From contig VOPT01000001.1 in NCBI GenBank assembly GCA_009594865.1, positions 1 through 64,000 on the forward strand: a DNA stretch of 64,000 nucleotides, in the 5' to 3' direction. The stretch comes from Nitrospira sp. (lineage in GTDB: Bacteria; Nitrospirota; Nitrospiria; Nitrospirales; Nitrospiraceae). A program made the position numbers and the translations under genes. Below the pieces are notes generated by a model, which saw only the letters and a list, made by a program, of their open reading frames with translations, did not search any database and had not been told where the DNA came from. Of this stretch, positions 38,301 through 46,124 are shown piece by piece; the stretch's first letter is position 1; each line of letters starts with the position of its first letter.

Positions 38301-39604
38301 CTGACCAGCTCAGCGGTCTTACCTCGCAATTCTTCCAAGTTTCCATAGAACGAATTACGAAATGTAATCTGGCCGAAATCATTGGTCAGGCGGCCAAAAG
38401 GAGTAGGTGCGGCACCTGGGTCAAATGCCTTACGCACACTGTCCAATATATTCTCTAATGAGTTACCTTCCGCGAGTCCGGATACCCCGACGAAGCCCGA
38501 ACCAGTCCAGCTGGAGGATGCGGCAAACAAACGCTCAATCGCTTCTCGTCCCAGGGTGGGTGCAAGCTCTTGGATTCTTTCCGCGAGTGCCAGCGAGTCG
38601 ACGATAAGAGTAATGCTGTGAGTCGTACCAAAGCTCCCGTCCTGCCCGAACAATCCTCCGAATCCATCGACATTGGGTTGGTCCTCAATAAAGATGGTGG
38701 TGGGGAGCCCATGGATCCCTGAGTTTGCAACATATGGTTGATCATTGTGTGTTGCCAGGCCCACGAGTTGGGTGATTTTGTCAAAGCCCGCTCCCGTCCC
38801 GATCTCGCCCGGCGGCAGAAACGAATTGGTTGTGCTAAAACTTAGGATGGTGGCTTGCCGAACATCTCTATACCGCTGATCCGAGTACACATTTCCCGTG
38901 TTCCCACTGGCAAACCAGGAAGGATCGATCGCCTCAAGCTGCGCTTCGGCAGCATTCAGCATTTCTCGGATTCGTTCACTGTCGGAAAGCCCTGGGGTGC
39001 CACCAGTGATTCGCCCACGCCCGGCTCCATTAAACGTGTAGGTGGCCTGAATCTCACTAGCATGGAGTTCGGTAAATACCGTTGCCAGATGACCGCCTAG
39101 TGAATAGCCCGTGACGTTGAGAACGGCCCCAGATGGTAACTTCGTGGGGTCGGCCTTAAGCGCTCGGTAGTACTTCTCCATGCTGACTAGCTGAGCCAGT
39201 GCAAATCCTGCCCCTACGATTTCTCCATCGGCTCCAGACAACCCATCTCGTTCCCAATCGCCACCAGCGACTTGGTATTGGGACTCGGTACTACGAAATG
39301 AAAGTGTGTACTCGCCGGTGAGCGTATCGCGAGTCAATGTCGCCGAGAAACCCGTGGCGTCGTTGGCGTGATGATCGATGATTTGAAGCTCACTCAGGAA
39401 ACGGTCTACCAGTGCATTCGTAAAGCGGGTCACGCCGGGCAAATTGCCATTCGCATCTGGCACAACAAATCGTGCGTCGTTATTACCATCCAGGAGTCTC
39501 TGCTTCACGCGGGTCAAGTCGGAGAGACTGATTTGATCAAGATAGGCTTCGGCAGCCATTTGCTGAAGACTGAACCTGAGCCAGGTCGCTACGCTACTTA
39601 ACAT
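32372..39604 (-). CDS. Giant RTX protein with N-terminal lipase-like domain, type I secreted
   Basis: The product is 2410 residues. Residues 1-270 resemble an alpha/beta-hydrolase lipase with the nucleophile elbow GYSLGG (Ser168). From about 555 onward many blocks of the calcium-binding RTX nonapeptide GGxGxDxLx appear, for example around 555-640, 815-1100 and 1110-1430. Residues 1915-2270 are five tandem longer units. The C-terminus (residues 2320-2410) has the haemolysin-type region (DLRIAVYGSTDQVTISNWY) expected to carry the uncleaved type I secretion signal. No Sec signal is present. The ATG at 39604 has AAGGAG upstream and overlaps the preceding gene by 11 bases. A secreted calcium-dependent lipase or adhesin is inferred. 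Confidence 0.88.
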   Translation of the reverse strand: MLSSVATWLRFSLQQMAAEAYLDQISLSDLTRVKQRLLDGNNDARFVVPDANGNLPGVTRFTNALVDRFLSELQIIDHHANDATGFSATLTRDTLTGEYTLSFRSTESQYQVAGGDWERDGLSGADGEIVGAGFALAQLVSMEKYYRALKADPTKLPSGAVLNVTGYSLGGHLATVFTELHASEIQATYTFNGAGRGRITGGTPGLSDSERIREMLNAAEAQLEAIDPSWFASGNTGNVYSDQRYRDVRQATILSFSTTNSFLPPGEIGTGAGFDKITQLVGLATHNDQPYVANSGIHGLPTTIFIEDQPNVDGFGGLFGQDGSFGTTHSITLIVDSLALAERIQELAPTLGREAIERLFAASSSWTGSGFVGVSGLAEGNSLENILDSVRKAFDPGAAPTPFGRLTNDFGQITFRNSFYGNLEELRGKTAELVSLVDLSSAEVFARANNRTPEALAYRYALRELNPFVMIGIDYEALHNQDHSLDIYDANTGVGAWTQLALSDRAELLAEKLRFNLSDGTPSSPTLFVDEPTNFNNQRGATAAAAVIFGDAEGREYFGRRGNDHIYGGAGNDFVHGAAGQDYLEGNEGNDELYGEADNDILLGQGGNDQLDGGAGVDRMNGGAGDDVYIVDNSGDKVVEIENGGLEEVRASANYFLSAHVENLVLTGRGNTSGTGNNLDNRIIGNSGNNRLAGMGGNDLLEGGLGFDTYIYHSGDGTDRIEDSDAQGQIIFDDRLLQGGIRRTGDAGNTYTSLDGRTIYVMSGTDLIVNGVLIVNENFQGGQMGIELRDMSGMPRDTGVPTGPFLNIYNGDDTDNPYTGRGLAPMAIYGNGGNDSFQGDTFPGGTGFQDLLDGGLGNDVFFGGYGDDYLIGGAGDDYAFMTEGDMFLGGDGDDYAVGIADFWDSVGPRIGGGEHYADGGAGNDTLMGEMGSDVLLGGDGNDVLRGENRPAGWVSLYYDNFMWNRSLQSAVTALSGGDDYLDGGAGNDLLVGDGGNDILLGGAGDDRLYGESDFTQTIAGDDWLDGGEGNDSLFGGAGADMLSGGDGNDLLVGDFSADPGAADILDGGAGADELQGGGGDDILYGGSGMDRLAGFAGNDLLDGGADNDELQGGSGDDSLWGGLGNDRVIGQEGDDTLFGDEGDDELQGDTGGDTLFGGEGHDALFGQDGDDLLSGEAGDDLLNGGLGNDQLDGGDGIDDVQGREGDDVLVGGAGNDFLYGDGNNPTVLSLAGGNDTLDGEEGDDQLWAGAGQDQLFGGEGADQLVGDAGDDHLYGEAGNDLLFGDSPFFFSQAGADVLDGGEGDDILQGGGGEDDLQGGGGDDLLIGGGGLDTYRFNLGDGADTIQDNGVQGNRLVFGAGITAESLRLDVAPEDSLVLRMGSGSDSIQITGFGVSVQGGFHTIRQFEFADGAVWTDGELLARGFQLSSPESGGTLQGTSFADRIQGSQVGDWLYGRGGNDVLLGGLGDDVLEGNDGDDEVDGGAGNDRLYGNTGFNVLRGGDGNDSLDSASVADRLFGGAGDDAYHLRTLGQVITEEGNEGLDTIYLTPSESLTFQAPDNVENVRIEDDVYLDPTLQVNLVGNALDNALSGSHRLDGQAGNDTLIGTGDNRFVFGRGYGQDTVETGPQWYAHTGLDQVEFLSGITPADLIVENHGNDLVVRVAGTTDQLTVKSYFAQPGETVDQFVFADGTAWGFADIESRMIFVGNATDEAFYGTLRDDIIRGLGGNDQIRASAGNDVLDGGAGNDFLEGWSGNDLYLFGRGYGNDYIDEQGDASDVDTLQLIDGLTPGDITLRATPDFGGDAILTIMSTGDYVDLGGFFASDALRVDRIQFSDGTIWDYSAMLAHTEGVNLVGTEDTDYLYGNVTNDTLLGWGGDDILSGGAGNDTLDGGVGADLMTGGTGNDLYVVDNIGDVVTEQAGQGTDTVQTSLTYVLGANLENLILTGSSAVNGTGNSLNNILTGNSAANVLTGGAGNDTYLVGVGDTVVEAASAGTDTVKSDINWTLGTNLENLILTGVAAVNGTGNSLANTLTGNSAANILSGEAGADTLIGAQGDDLYIVDNVGDRVTELSGEGVDTVQSSVTYTLAVNVENLTLSGSAAINGTGNGLDNVLIGNSAANRLTGGAGNDTYIIGAGDTVVEAVNAGSDTVQSAVTHTLAANVENLTLIGTGTINGTGNALSNMLVGNSAANTLTGGAGDDTYVVGAGDTVVEAMNAGTDAVQSSVTWTLGANLENLSLTGGAAINGTGNTLANVVIGNAGNNVLTGGDGNDTLSGGRGNDSLNGGTGNDVFQFARGDGQDTIADGSGTSDRMSFASSINPLDLMLSQSANDLRIAVYGSTDQVTISNWYAGAANQIETVQAGNGQQLMSTQVNQLIQAMAGFTQQTGLSWDQAIAQRPQDVQQILAANWH
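32790..33865 (-). repeat. Five tandem 70-85-residue coding repeats in the RTX gene
   Basis: Each unit reads roughly VVEA-AGTDTVQSS-TWTLGANLENLTL, then TGTAAINGTGN-LANVLTGNSAAN, then a short RTX hexad. Five follow in a row; a sixth, diverged copy lies near 37560-37700. Such repeats are known from large RTX adhesins and may vary in number by recombination. Confidence 0.75.
35300..37160 (-). repeat. RTX calcium-binding nonapeptide arrays
   Basis: This part of the RTX gene encodes long runs of GGAGNDxLxG-type nonapeptides with little other sequence between them. They should form calcium-loaded beta-rolls outside the cell. The repetition creates many open frames on the opposite strand, which are not genes. 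Confidence 0.85.
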
Positions 39605-40592
39605 CCGTCAACTCCTTGAAGCTTCGTTCATAATTTTTCGGTCTAAGAACCTTGCCGACAAACCAGAAAGAAAAGTCAAAATCCTTATTTCTTCCGCCAC
39701 GATAGCCATAAGCTGGGCAGGCCTGAGCAGTGAGCCACCAAACGCCTGTGCTATTTCTTACCTTGCCACTCCGCGCATATCCACGCCGAATCGCAAGAAC
39801 CTCGCGAGTCTCCAAATTCAAAACAATGAGTTCCCCTCCGGCAATTCCGAGTTCCCTGTCATGCGGCCTTGAGACACCGCGCCACGTAAAACCATAGCGA
39901 CTGTTTAGAGCACTAGCGTAGCCCTTAACCATCGTCTTCGGACTCTTGGAATCATGGCCTGTGTAACGCATATATTTCGCTGTTACATCCGGAACCTGAG
40001 CATAAGATGGGTCAAGAAACTGTTTCCCCCAACTCGGTTTCCTCCCTACCATGAGAGGCATCTCCACAAATTGATACCTATTGGGCTCCACAAAAAGAAA
40101 TTCAAAATCATTCGTCTCGCCATTTGTATGCCCATACGGATCCTCCAGGGCATATAGATGCTCCAGATCCCAATCTGTGGCCTCCTTCCGCGGCCGCATC
40201 ATGTAGAGCCCCTCTACATTCTCTACCGTCTTGTAAATGAACTCTCCCGCTTCCGTTCTGCAGAGATGGTCAAAATACTCTTGGCTCGTCATACCTGGCT
40301 TATATCCGCTGTCTTCCGGCACAGGATTCGGGATCTTGATCGAATGAGCAAACCGTCCCTCTTCTGTTGCCAACGGATCTGCTGGTTTGAGCTTGGCTAC
40401 CTCGCCGCACACTTCTCCTGGCGCCAGTTTTCGACGTTCACAACTTTCCTTTATTCTCTTAATGGCTCTCCGAAATCGTTCACCGACGGTCTCGTCTTTC
40501 TCAAATAGTCCTGCGCTACAAATACTCGTCGTCGCCATCAGGAGCAGGCTAACAAGAGCCAGCATGCCGAATATGCTTCGATTTTGTTTCAT
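39594..40592 (-). CDS. Sec-exported protein of unknown function in the type I operon
   Basis: The product is 332 residues. A clear Sec signal peptide covers residues 1-27 (LALVSLLLMATTSICSAG). The mature part is rich in charged and aromatic residues and includes two striking stretches, EYFDHLCRTEAGEFIYKTVE and VEGLYMMRPR, and a later GFTWRGVSRPHDRELGIAGG. I recognise no named family. It sits between hlyD and the RTX gene, overlapping the latter by 11 bases, so it is probably produced with the RTX protein. Its Sec signal means that it reaches the periplasm or outer membrane by a different route than its neighbour. An accessory, anchoring or immunity role is possible. Confidence 0.8.
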   Translation of the reverse strand: MKQNRSIFGMLALVSLLLMATTSICSAGLFEKDETVGERFRRAIKRIKESCERRKLAPGEVCGEVAKLKPADPLATEEGRFAHSIKIPNPVPEDSGYKPGMTSQEYFDHLCRTEAGEFIYKTVENVEGLYMMRPRKEATDWDLEHLYALEDPYGHTNGETNDFEFLFVEPNRYQFVEMPLMVGRKPSWGKQFLDPSYAQVPDVTAKYMRYTGHDSKSPKTMVKGYASALNSRYGFTWRGVSRPHDRELGIAGGELIVLNLETREVLAIRRGYARSGKVRNSTGVWWLTAQACPAYGYRGGRNKDFDFSFWFVGKVLRPKNYERSFKELTDVK

Positions 40593-40644
40593 AGATCACC
40601 CTCTTCCTGAAGGTTCATTGCGCCGTCGTTATCCATCCTGCGCT

Positions 40645-42033
40645 TCATCGCTCTCTTAAACTCTCTTGCATCGTTTTCAACAATGGGCTCAGCAAAAATT
40701 CGATGACTCGCCGCTGTCCGGTCTTGATCTCCACCGTGACGGCCATGCCGGGGGTGAGATGAATGTGCTTCCCTTCCACCTGCATCGTGGCTCGATCCAT
40801 ACTCACCCGGCTCGCATAGACCAGACCGCCCTTCTCTTTGTCTAACGGTACCGCATCATCCGAAACGGTCAACACCTTTCCGGGAATCGTCCCGTACAAG
40901 GTGAACGGAAACGTTTCGATCTTCAGTTCGACCAGCTGCCCTTCCCTCACGAATCCGATGTCTCTATTTTCCAACTGCGCCTCGACCTCAACTGGATGAT
41001 CCTGAGGCACGACCATCAGCAATGGCTGGGCAGGGGTGACCACGCCGCCTACCGTATGCACCGCCAATTGCTGGACGACGCCGTCGATCGGAGAGACCAG
41101 CTTCTGAAGCGCAGTTTTTTGCCCGGCTTTTCGGACCTCCTGGATGAGCGACGCGGCTTTCGTTTCCAGAGCCGAAAGCTCGGCCTGCTTACTCTGTTGA
41201 AATTCCGAGATGAGCACCTGGTAGTTCTGCTCCGCTTCAGCCAAGGCCGCTTGATCCTGGCGCAGCTTGCTCTTCTGTCCGGCCCATTCCTGGGCCTTAT
41301 CGATACGTTGTTGCTCAAATTGGAGATAGTCCATCTTCGACACATACTGTTGGGCCAGTAATGCCCGGTAGGCCGCGGCTCGCTCATTTTCCATCGGAAC
41401 AGTGGCTTCCAGGCGTCGCAGATTGTCTTTCGTCGCATCCACAGCTGCTTGACGCTGACGGATCAGATGTCGCGCGGCATCTACCCGGGCTGCATATTCG
41501 GCCGTCTGATCCCGTAAAAGCTGCTGTTGGAGCAACACAAATTCCGGGTCGGCATCGCTCGGCGCGGTGAACGTGCCTTGCCCACCGATCAGCGCACGTA
41601 ACCGAACCGCCTCAACCAGAGCGGCGCGATATTCGCTCGTAGCTCGATCACGGTCGGCACGATTTTGAGTGGCGTCGAGTTCAATCAGAACCTCTCCCTG
41701 TTTAACCGCTTGGCCGTCTTGCACATGAATGGCAGCGATCACGCCTGTCTCGAACGGCTGGATGGCTTTGGAATACCCGCTGGGAATAATCTTGCCTGGC
41801 GCCACCGCCACGATATCGACCTGACTCACGGAGGACCATGTCACGGCTGACGCGAAAGCCAGCATGATGGTCCAGAGGATGGCACGCCCGATCGGTGACG
41901 GCGGAGCATCCTGAAGTTCAAGAACCGCAGGGAGAAACTCCATTGCTTGCGGGGTCGCCGTAACCGGTTTGACCGACTCAGAGTGCCAAGCTGCGCGCCA
42001 CACAGACAGATGTCGTTGAATGGTCGTCATCAT
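40645..42033 (-). CDS. hlyD: Type I secretion membrane fusion protein (HlyD family)
   Basis: The product is 462 residues from the ATG at 42033, which shares one base with the exporter stop (TGATG). A cytoplasmic N-terminus of about 50 residues precedes one membrane segment (AILWTIMLAFASAVTWSS). Next are a lipoyl half-motif (GKIIPSGYSKAIQPFETGVIAAI in two parts), a long coiled coil around 105-300, and the second lipoyl and beta-barrel region (LVSPIDGVVQQLAVHTVGGVV). It links the inner-membrane exporter to a TolC-type channel. No such channel is encoded in this operon. Confidence 0.92.
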   Translation of the reverse strand: MMTTIQRHLSVWRAAWHSESVKPVTATPQAMEFLPAVLELQDAPPSPIGRAILWTIMLAFASAVTWSSVSQVDIVAVAPGKIIPSGYSKAIQPFETGVIAAIHVQDGQAVKQGEVLIELDATQNRADRDRATSEYRAALVEAVRLRALIGGQGTFTAPSDADPEFVLLQQQLLRDQTAEYAARVDAARHLIRQRQAAVDATKDNLRRLEATVPMENERAAAYRALLAQQYVSKMDYLQFEQQRIDKAQEWAGQKSKLRQDQAALAEAEQNYQVLISEFQQSKQAELSALETKAASLIQEVRKAGQKTALQKLVSPIDGVVQQLAVHTVGGVVTPAQPLLMVVPQDHPVEVEAQLENRDIGFVREGQLVELKIETFPFTLYGTIPGKVLTVSDDAVPLDKEKGGLVYASRVSMDRATMQVEGKHIHLTPGMAVTVEIKTGQRRVIEFLLSPLLKTMQESLRER

Positions 42034-44195
42034 CACGCCGCCCGACCTTCCTGATGTTGGTGGAGTCGCGTGTACATCCCATTGCGCGTGAGCAATTCAT
42101 CATGCGTGCCCTGCTCAACTAATTGGCCTCGATCGATGACGTAAATTTTGTGAGCAGGACGAACCGTGCTGAGCCGATGAGCGATGATGATGACCGTGCG
42201 GCCTTTGCAGATCTGAGCCATATTTCGCTGAATAATTGCTTCGGATTCGTAGTCCAAGGCACTCGTCGCTTCGTCGAAGATCAGAATGCGGGGGTTCGCC
42301 ACTAAGGCGCGGGCAATGGCGATGCGTTGCCGTTGTCCGCCCGAGAGCGCGCAGCCATGCTCTCCAACAACCGTGTCGTATCCATCCGGCAATTCAAGAA
42401 TGAACTCATGGGCGCCGGCGAGTTTGGCGGCATGCATGACGCGATCCATCGAGAGCCCAGGATCCGTCAACGCGATGTTGTCCCGCACTGATCGGTTAAA
42501 GAGAAAATTCTCTTGCAGCACAACTCCGACCTGGCGCCGCAACCAGGCGGGGTCGATCTGCGCGAGATCCACGCCGTCCACCAGCACGCGACCGCGCTCT
42601 GGCACATACAACCGTTGTATCAGCTTGGCAATCGTGCTTTTTCCAGACCCTGAGCGCCCCACCACACCCACGACCTGCCCTGGTTGCAACGTAAGGGAGA
42701 CCTGCTGAAGGACAGGCGGCCCATCGACACGATACCGAAACCCCACGTCCTCAAATGCAATCTTGCCGGCAATCTGCGGAAGGGTCGTGCGATTCGGATT
42801 GTAGGTCGGTTCCGGTTTGGCATTCAGGACATCTCCCAGTCGTTGGATCGAGATGCCGACCTGCTGAAACTCCTGCCAGAGGTTCACCATACGCAACAAT
42901 GGGCCGGTGACTTGCCCCGAAAGCATGTTAAAGGCAATTAATTCCCCGATGCTTAACGCGCCGTCGATGACTTGGTAGGCGCCCACCCACATGATGGCAA
43001 TAGTGGTGGATTTCTGAATACAGGCCGCCACCTGCCCAGCCACCGTCATGAGGCTGGTGGCACGGAAACTCGCCCGGACATACCCCGCCAATTGTTCATC
43101 CCACCGACGCTGTAGCGGCGGTTCGACGGCAAGCGCTTTCACGGTTTGAATCCCACTCACCACTTCCACCAGAAATGCCTGGTTCTCCGCGCCGCGGTTG
43201 AATTTTTCATGGAGCCGCGCACGAATGGGGGGCGTAATGAGCACCGAGAGCAGGGCATAGCATGGCAGCGAAGCCATCACCACCAAGGTGAGTGTGGGGC
43301 TATAGATCCACATCACACCCAAAAGCACGACCGTACACACCACATCCAAGACCACGGTCACCGAGTTACTGGTGAGAAACTGGCGGATCTGTTCCAGTTC
43401 GCGCACCCGCGCCGCCGTATCGCCGACCCGCCTGGCTTCGAAGTAGGCCAACGGCAGGGCGAGGAGATGGCGGAATAGTTGCGCGCCCAGCCCTACATCG
43501 ATCCGATTCGTGGTGTGGGCAAACAAGTGTGTACGCAGCCCGCTGAGCAGCGCATCGAACAGGGCGAGCGCTAACATACCCGCCGCCATCACGTGAAGTG
43601 TCGTGAAGCCCTTGTGCACAAGCACTTTGTCGATGACCACTTGCGTGAATAGCGGGGTCAGCAACGCAAACACCTGGAGGAAGAACGAAGCGAGGACGAC
43701 TTCCCCCAACAGACGCCGATACTTGAGCACGGCGGGGATAAACCAGGTGATGTCGAACGGAAGATCTTCGATTCGTAGGCCTGCACGTTTGGTACAGAGC
43801 AGTAAGCTTCCGCTCCAGGTCGCGAGGAACTCTTCCTTCGAAAGAATACGCGGCCGCTCTTTCAGCGGATCCTGCAAGAGCACCTGCTCCCCCTGCACTT
43901 TCGCCAGGACGACGTGCGTCCCGTCGGTTTGCCGGGCAATTGCCGGAAGTGGGGTCGTCGCCAGGTCGTCCCACGAGGTGGCCACACAACCGGATTTGAG
44001 GCCGACGTGTTTCGCGGCACGCACCAAGGCGTTCGTTGTCAAAGTTTGGCCAGACAGCCCGAACTGATGCTGAATCTGGCCGCCGTCTATAGACACATCG
44101 TGAAATCGCGCGACCAAGAGCAGGCACAACAATCCGGTATCCGGCCGGGATGCTGCGCTCGAACGAGGATCAAGATGGGACGTTGAGACATCCAT
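42033..44195 (-). CDS. hlyB: Type I secretion ABC exporter with inactive C39-like domain (HlyB-type)
   Basis: The product is 720 residues. Residues 12-140 form a peptidase C39-like domain in which the catalytic Cys is replaced by Thr20 (DTGLLCL), while His94 and Asp109 remain. As in HlyB, it should bind rather than cut the substrate. Six membrane segments follow (about 160-440), then the ATPase: Walker A GRSGSGKST, signature LSGGQRQRIAIARAL, Walker B ILIFDEATSALD. It exports the RTX protein through the HlyD conduit. The loss of the Cys fits an RTX substrate with an uncleaved C-terminal signal. Confidence 0.93.
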   Translation of the reverse strand: MDVSTSHLDPRSSAASRPDTGLLCLLLVARFHDVSIDGGQIQHQFGLSGQTLTTNALVRAAKHVGLKSGCVATSWDDLATTPLPAIARQTDGTHVVLAKVQGEQVLLQDPLKERPRILSKEEFLATWSGSLLLCTKRAGLRIEDLPFDITWFIPAVLKYRRLLGEVVLASFFLQVFALLTPLFTQVVIDKVLVHKGFTTLHVMAAGMLALALFDALLSGLRTHLFAHTTNRIDVGLGAQLFRHLLALPLAYFEARRVGDTAARVRELEQIRQFLTSNSVTVVLDVVCTVVLLGVMWIYSPTLTLVVMASLPCYALLSVLITPPIRARLHEKFNRGAENQAFLVEVVSGIQTVKALAVEPPLQRRWDEQLAGYVRASFRATSLMTVAGQVAACIQKSTTIAIMWVGAYQVIDGALSIGELIAFNMLSGQVTGPLLRMVNLWQEFQQVGISIQRLGDVLNAKPEPTYNPNRTTLPQIAGKIAFEDVGFRYRVDGPPVLQQVSLTLQPGQVVGVVGRSGSGKSTIAKLIQRLYVPERGRVLVDGVDLAQIDPAWLRRQVGVVLQENFLFNRSVRDNIALTDPGLSMDRVMHAAKLAGAHEFILELPDGYDTVVGEHGCALSGGQRQRIAIARALVANPRILIFDEATSALDYESEAIIQRNMAQICKGRTVIIIAHRLSTVRPAHKIYVIDRGQLVEQGTHDELLTRNGMYTRLHQHQEGRAA

Positions 44196-44216
44196 GACGG
44201 AATGGCGAGTGTCGGG

Positions 44217-44552
44217 CTAGGACAGTTTCGATGTGGAGGACTGGAGGCTGGCGAGCATCTGCTGGAGTTGGTGATGCAAGCGAATCACCGCCTCCAAAGG
44301 TACGGCTATGCGAACGGCCCTAGTTCCCACCACCTGCTTTGGAATCGTTTCGCCTTGTTGGGCCCGTTGTGCGACCGCACCGATCAGCCCCGGCTCGAGA
44401 AATCCGAAATCAATGTAGGCCACCCCTTGTGCGAGACTTGCCTGGGTATAGTTCGCCAGCGTCGGCTGTTCGGCATCCCCGATCGATTTGAGGCGGACGT
44501 TCACCGCCACGGACTTGTCACCATTCTGCTCAGGACTGCTTCCAACGGCCAT
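44217..44552 (-). CDS. DUF3467-like small protein, first gene of the type I operon
   Basis: The product is 111 residues from the ATG at 44552, preceded by a long G-rich ribosome site; the frame to 44606 is unsupported. The order ANYTQAS, YIDFGF, then a C-terminal helix after RIAVPLEAVIRL resembles the layout of DUF3467 proteins, which are short and of unknown function. No signal peptide or membrane segment is visible, so it is probably cytoplasmic. It is encoded 21 bases before the exporter, which suggests a secretion-linked or regulatory role. Confidence 0.6.
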   Translation of the reverse strand: MAVGSSPEQNGDKSVAVNVRLKSIGDAEQPTLANYTQASLAQGVAYIDFGFLEPGLIGAVAQRAQQGETIPKQVVGTRAVRIAVPLEAVIRLHHQLQQMLASLQSSTSKLS

Positions 44553-44851
44553 GCGCTCCCCCCCTTTATACTTACGACTTCTACGCAGGAATGCGTGGAC
44601 ACACATGCTCGGGCAAGAGCGATATTATTCGAAGGTCGCAGAGCGGAATATTCCCCGGAGGATGGGCGCTGACAAAAACTTTGGTAGGGCTCGGAATATA
44701 CTTAGAGAGATGAGCCACCTAACTGCGCGCCATCCCTCATAGCAGTACACAAGCACACACGGGTGCGTAGATGACGGTGCGCCGACCACGCCTTTCCTCT
44801 CATGCCTAGCCGGTGTACACTGCAGAGTGCCTTGGGATTGTTGAGCGCACA

Positions 44852-45430
44852 ATGCACATCACACATCATTACGCCAGACTACGCATCCTATTTACCGCTA
44901 TGGCACTATGCCTCGGCCTGTCCGCTTGTGCTGGCATGAGTCCAACGGACACGTTGCCGACGGTCCCCTCCGTCGATCTCGCTCGATATGCCGGAACCTG
45001 GCAGAAAATCGCGCGCTTGCCGATGTGGTTTCAACGGCATTGCGTGAACTCGACAGCCACTTGCACCATACGTGCGGATGGCGCCATCGGCGTGCACAAT
45101 GCATGCACGACCGACACCGGAGGGCATGACGAAATCGACGGTGTGGCAACGGTGGTTGATCCCCGAACGAACGCCAGGCTGCGGGTGGTGTTTGACAACT
45201 TCTTTGCGCGGCTGGTCGGTTCCTCGCGTGAAGGCAACTATTGGATCCTGGCGCTGGACCCTGATTACCAGACGGTCTTGGTAGGCACGCCCGACCGGCG
45301 GTATCTGTGGATACTATCGCGCTCGCGCCAGCTCGACGAGCCGACATACAACCGCCTGGTTGAGCAGGCAAGGCAGTTTGGATTTCCCGTTTCGGACCTG
45401 ATTCGTTCTCACCGACCTGCCGCATCATAA
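44852..45430 (+). CDS. blc: Lipocalin-family lipoprotein (Blc-like)
   Basis: The product is 192 residues from the ATG at 44852; a GTG at 44813 is an alternative. The signal peptide ends in a lipobox (LGLSAC). The lipocalin signature is present as LARYAGTWQKIARLPMWFQ, followed by VDPRTNARLRVVF and YWILALDPDYQTVLVGTPDRRYLWILSR split over the barrel. Blc proteins bind lipids, often lysophospholipids, at the outer membrane. It is divergent from the type I operon, whose RTX protein has a lipase-like domain. A functional link is only a speculation. Confidence 0.88.
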   Translation: MHITHHYARLRILFTAMALCLGLSACAGMSPTDTLPTVPSVDLARYAGTWQKIARLPMWFQRHCVNSTATCTIRADGAIGVHNACTTDTGGHDEIDGVATVVDPRTNARLRVVFDNFFARLVGSSREGNYWILALDPDYQTVLVGTPDRRYLWILSRSRQLDEPTYNRLVEQARQFGFPVSDLIRSHRPAAS

Positions 45431-45593
45431 GACGCCAGGCCACGGCTGCCACCTCACACATCAATGCGTAGATGTCATAAGGGAATCCTTCGACGGCGTT
45501 CTGCCGGCGAGTAAGCACCCACATGGCAACGCATTCCTCTAATCACTCCGTTCAGAGCAAACCCACCCCTCATTTCAACCCGCCTCCATCCCT

Positions 45594-45869
45594 TCATCCT
45601 GGGCCTTTTGCAGTTCGTCTGGGTGGCTGAATGGGGCGTCGAAGCGCCTCCGTCGCGATGGCTTCGATCTTGAGGCAGGCATCATAGGCGTGGTCGTGCC
45701 CTAGCATCGCGCCACTGTTCGCCAGGCTGACGATCTGCCGAAGAACGACGGGATACGCCTGATAATCATGATTCGCTTTGGCGCGATAGTGCGTCGGGGG
45801 CCTGTTGATCTTGCCCATCATGAGCGGCTGTTCAGTCTTGAGAATTCGTAGTCGATCCCTTTGACGCAC
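45594..45869 (-). CDS. Small hypothetical protein
   Basis: The product is up to 91 residues from a GTG at 45869; an ATG at 45821 would give 75. The central part (AYPVVLRQIVSLANSGAMLGH) looks helical and protein-like, but the ribosome site is weak and no family is recognised. It may be real or chance. Confidence 0.4.
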   Translation of the reverse strand: MRQRDRLRILKTEQPLMMGKINRPPTHYRAKANHDYQAYPVVLRQIVSLANSGAMLGHDHAYDACLKIEAIATEALRRPIQPPRRTAKGPG

Positions 45870-46124
45870 TCAAGGCCGAATGAACAGGGCCAAGATAGGA
45901 ACGCGACTACATGCGTCCGCATCTTCGCCGTGGCTTAGCAGTAGATCATCTTTAAGGCGGCACGATACCTAGGCGTCCCCCTCGTCGAGCAGCGAATGGA
46001 GTTACAGCGTCAGTCAATACCCCTCAGATCGGCGGTGAGTCTAAGGCCCCGGTGGAATGGCAACTAACCTGGTCCGTGAGTGGCGTGGTAGCATGATGCT
46101 ACACACGTCATCGCAAGGAGCACT

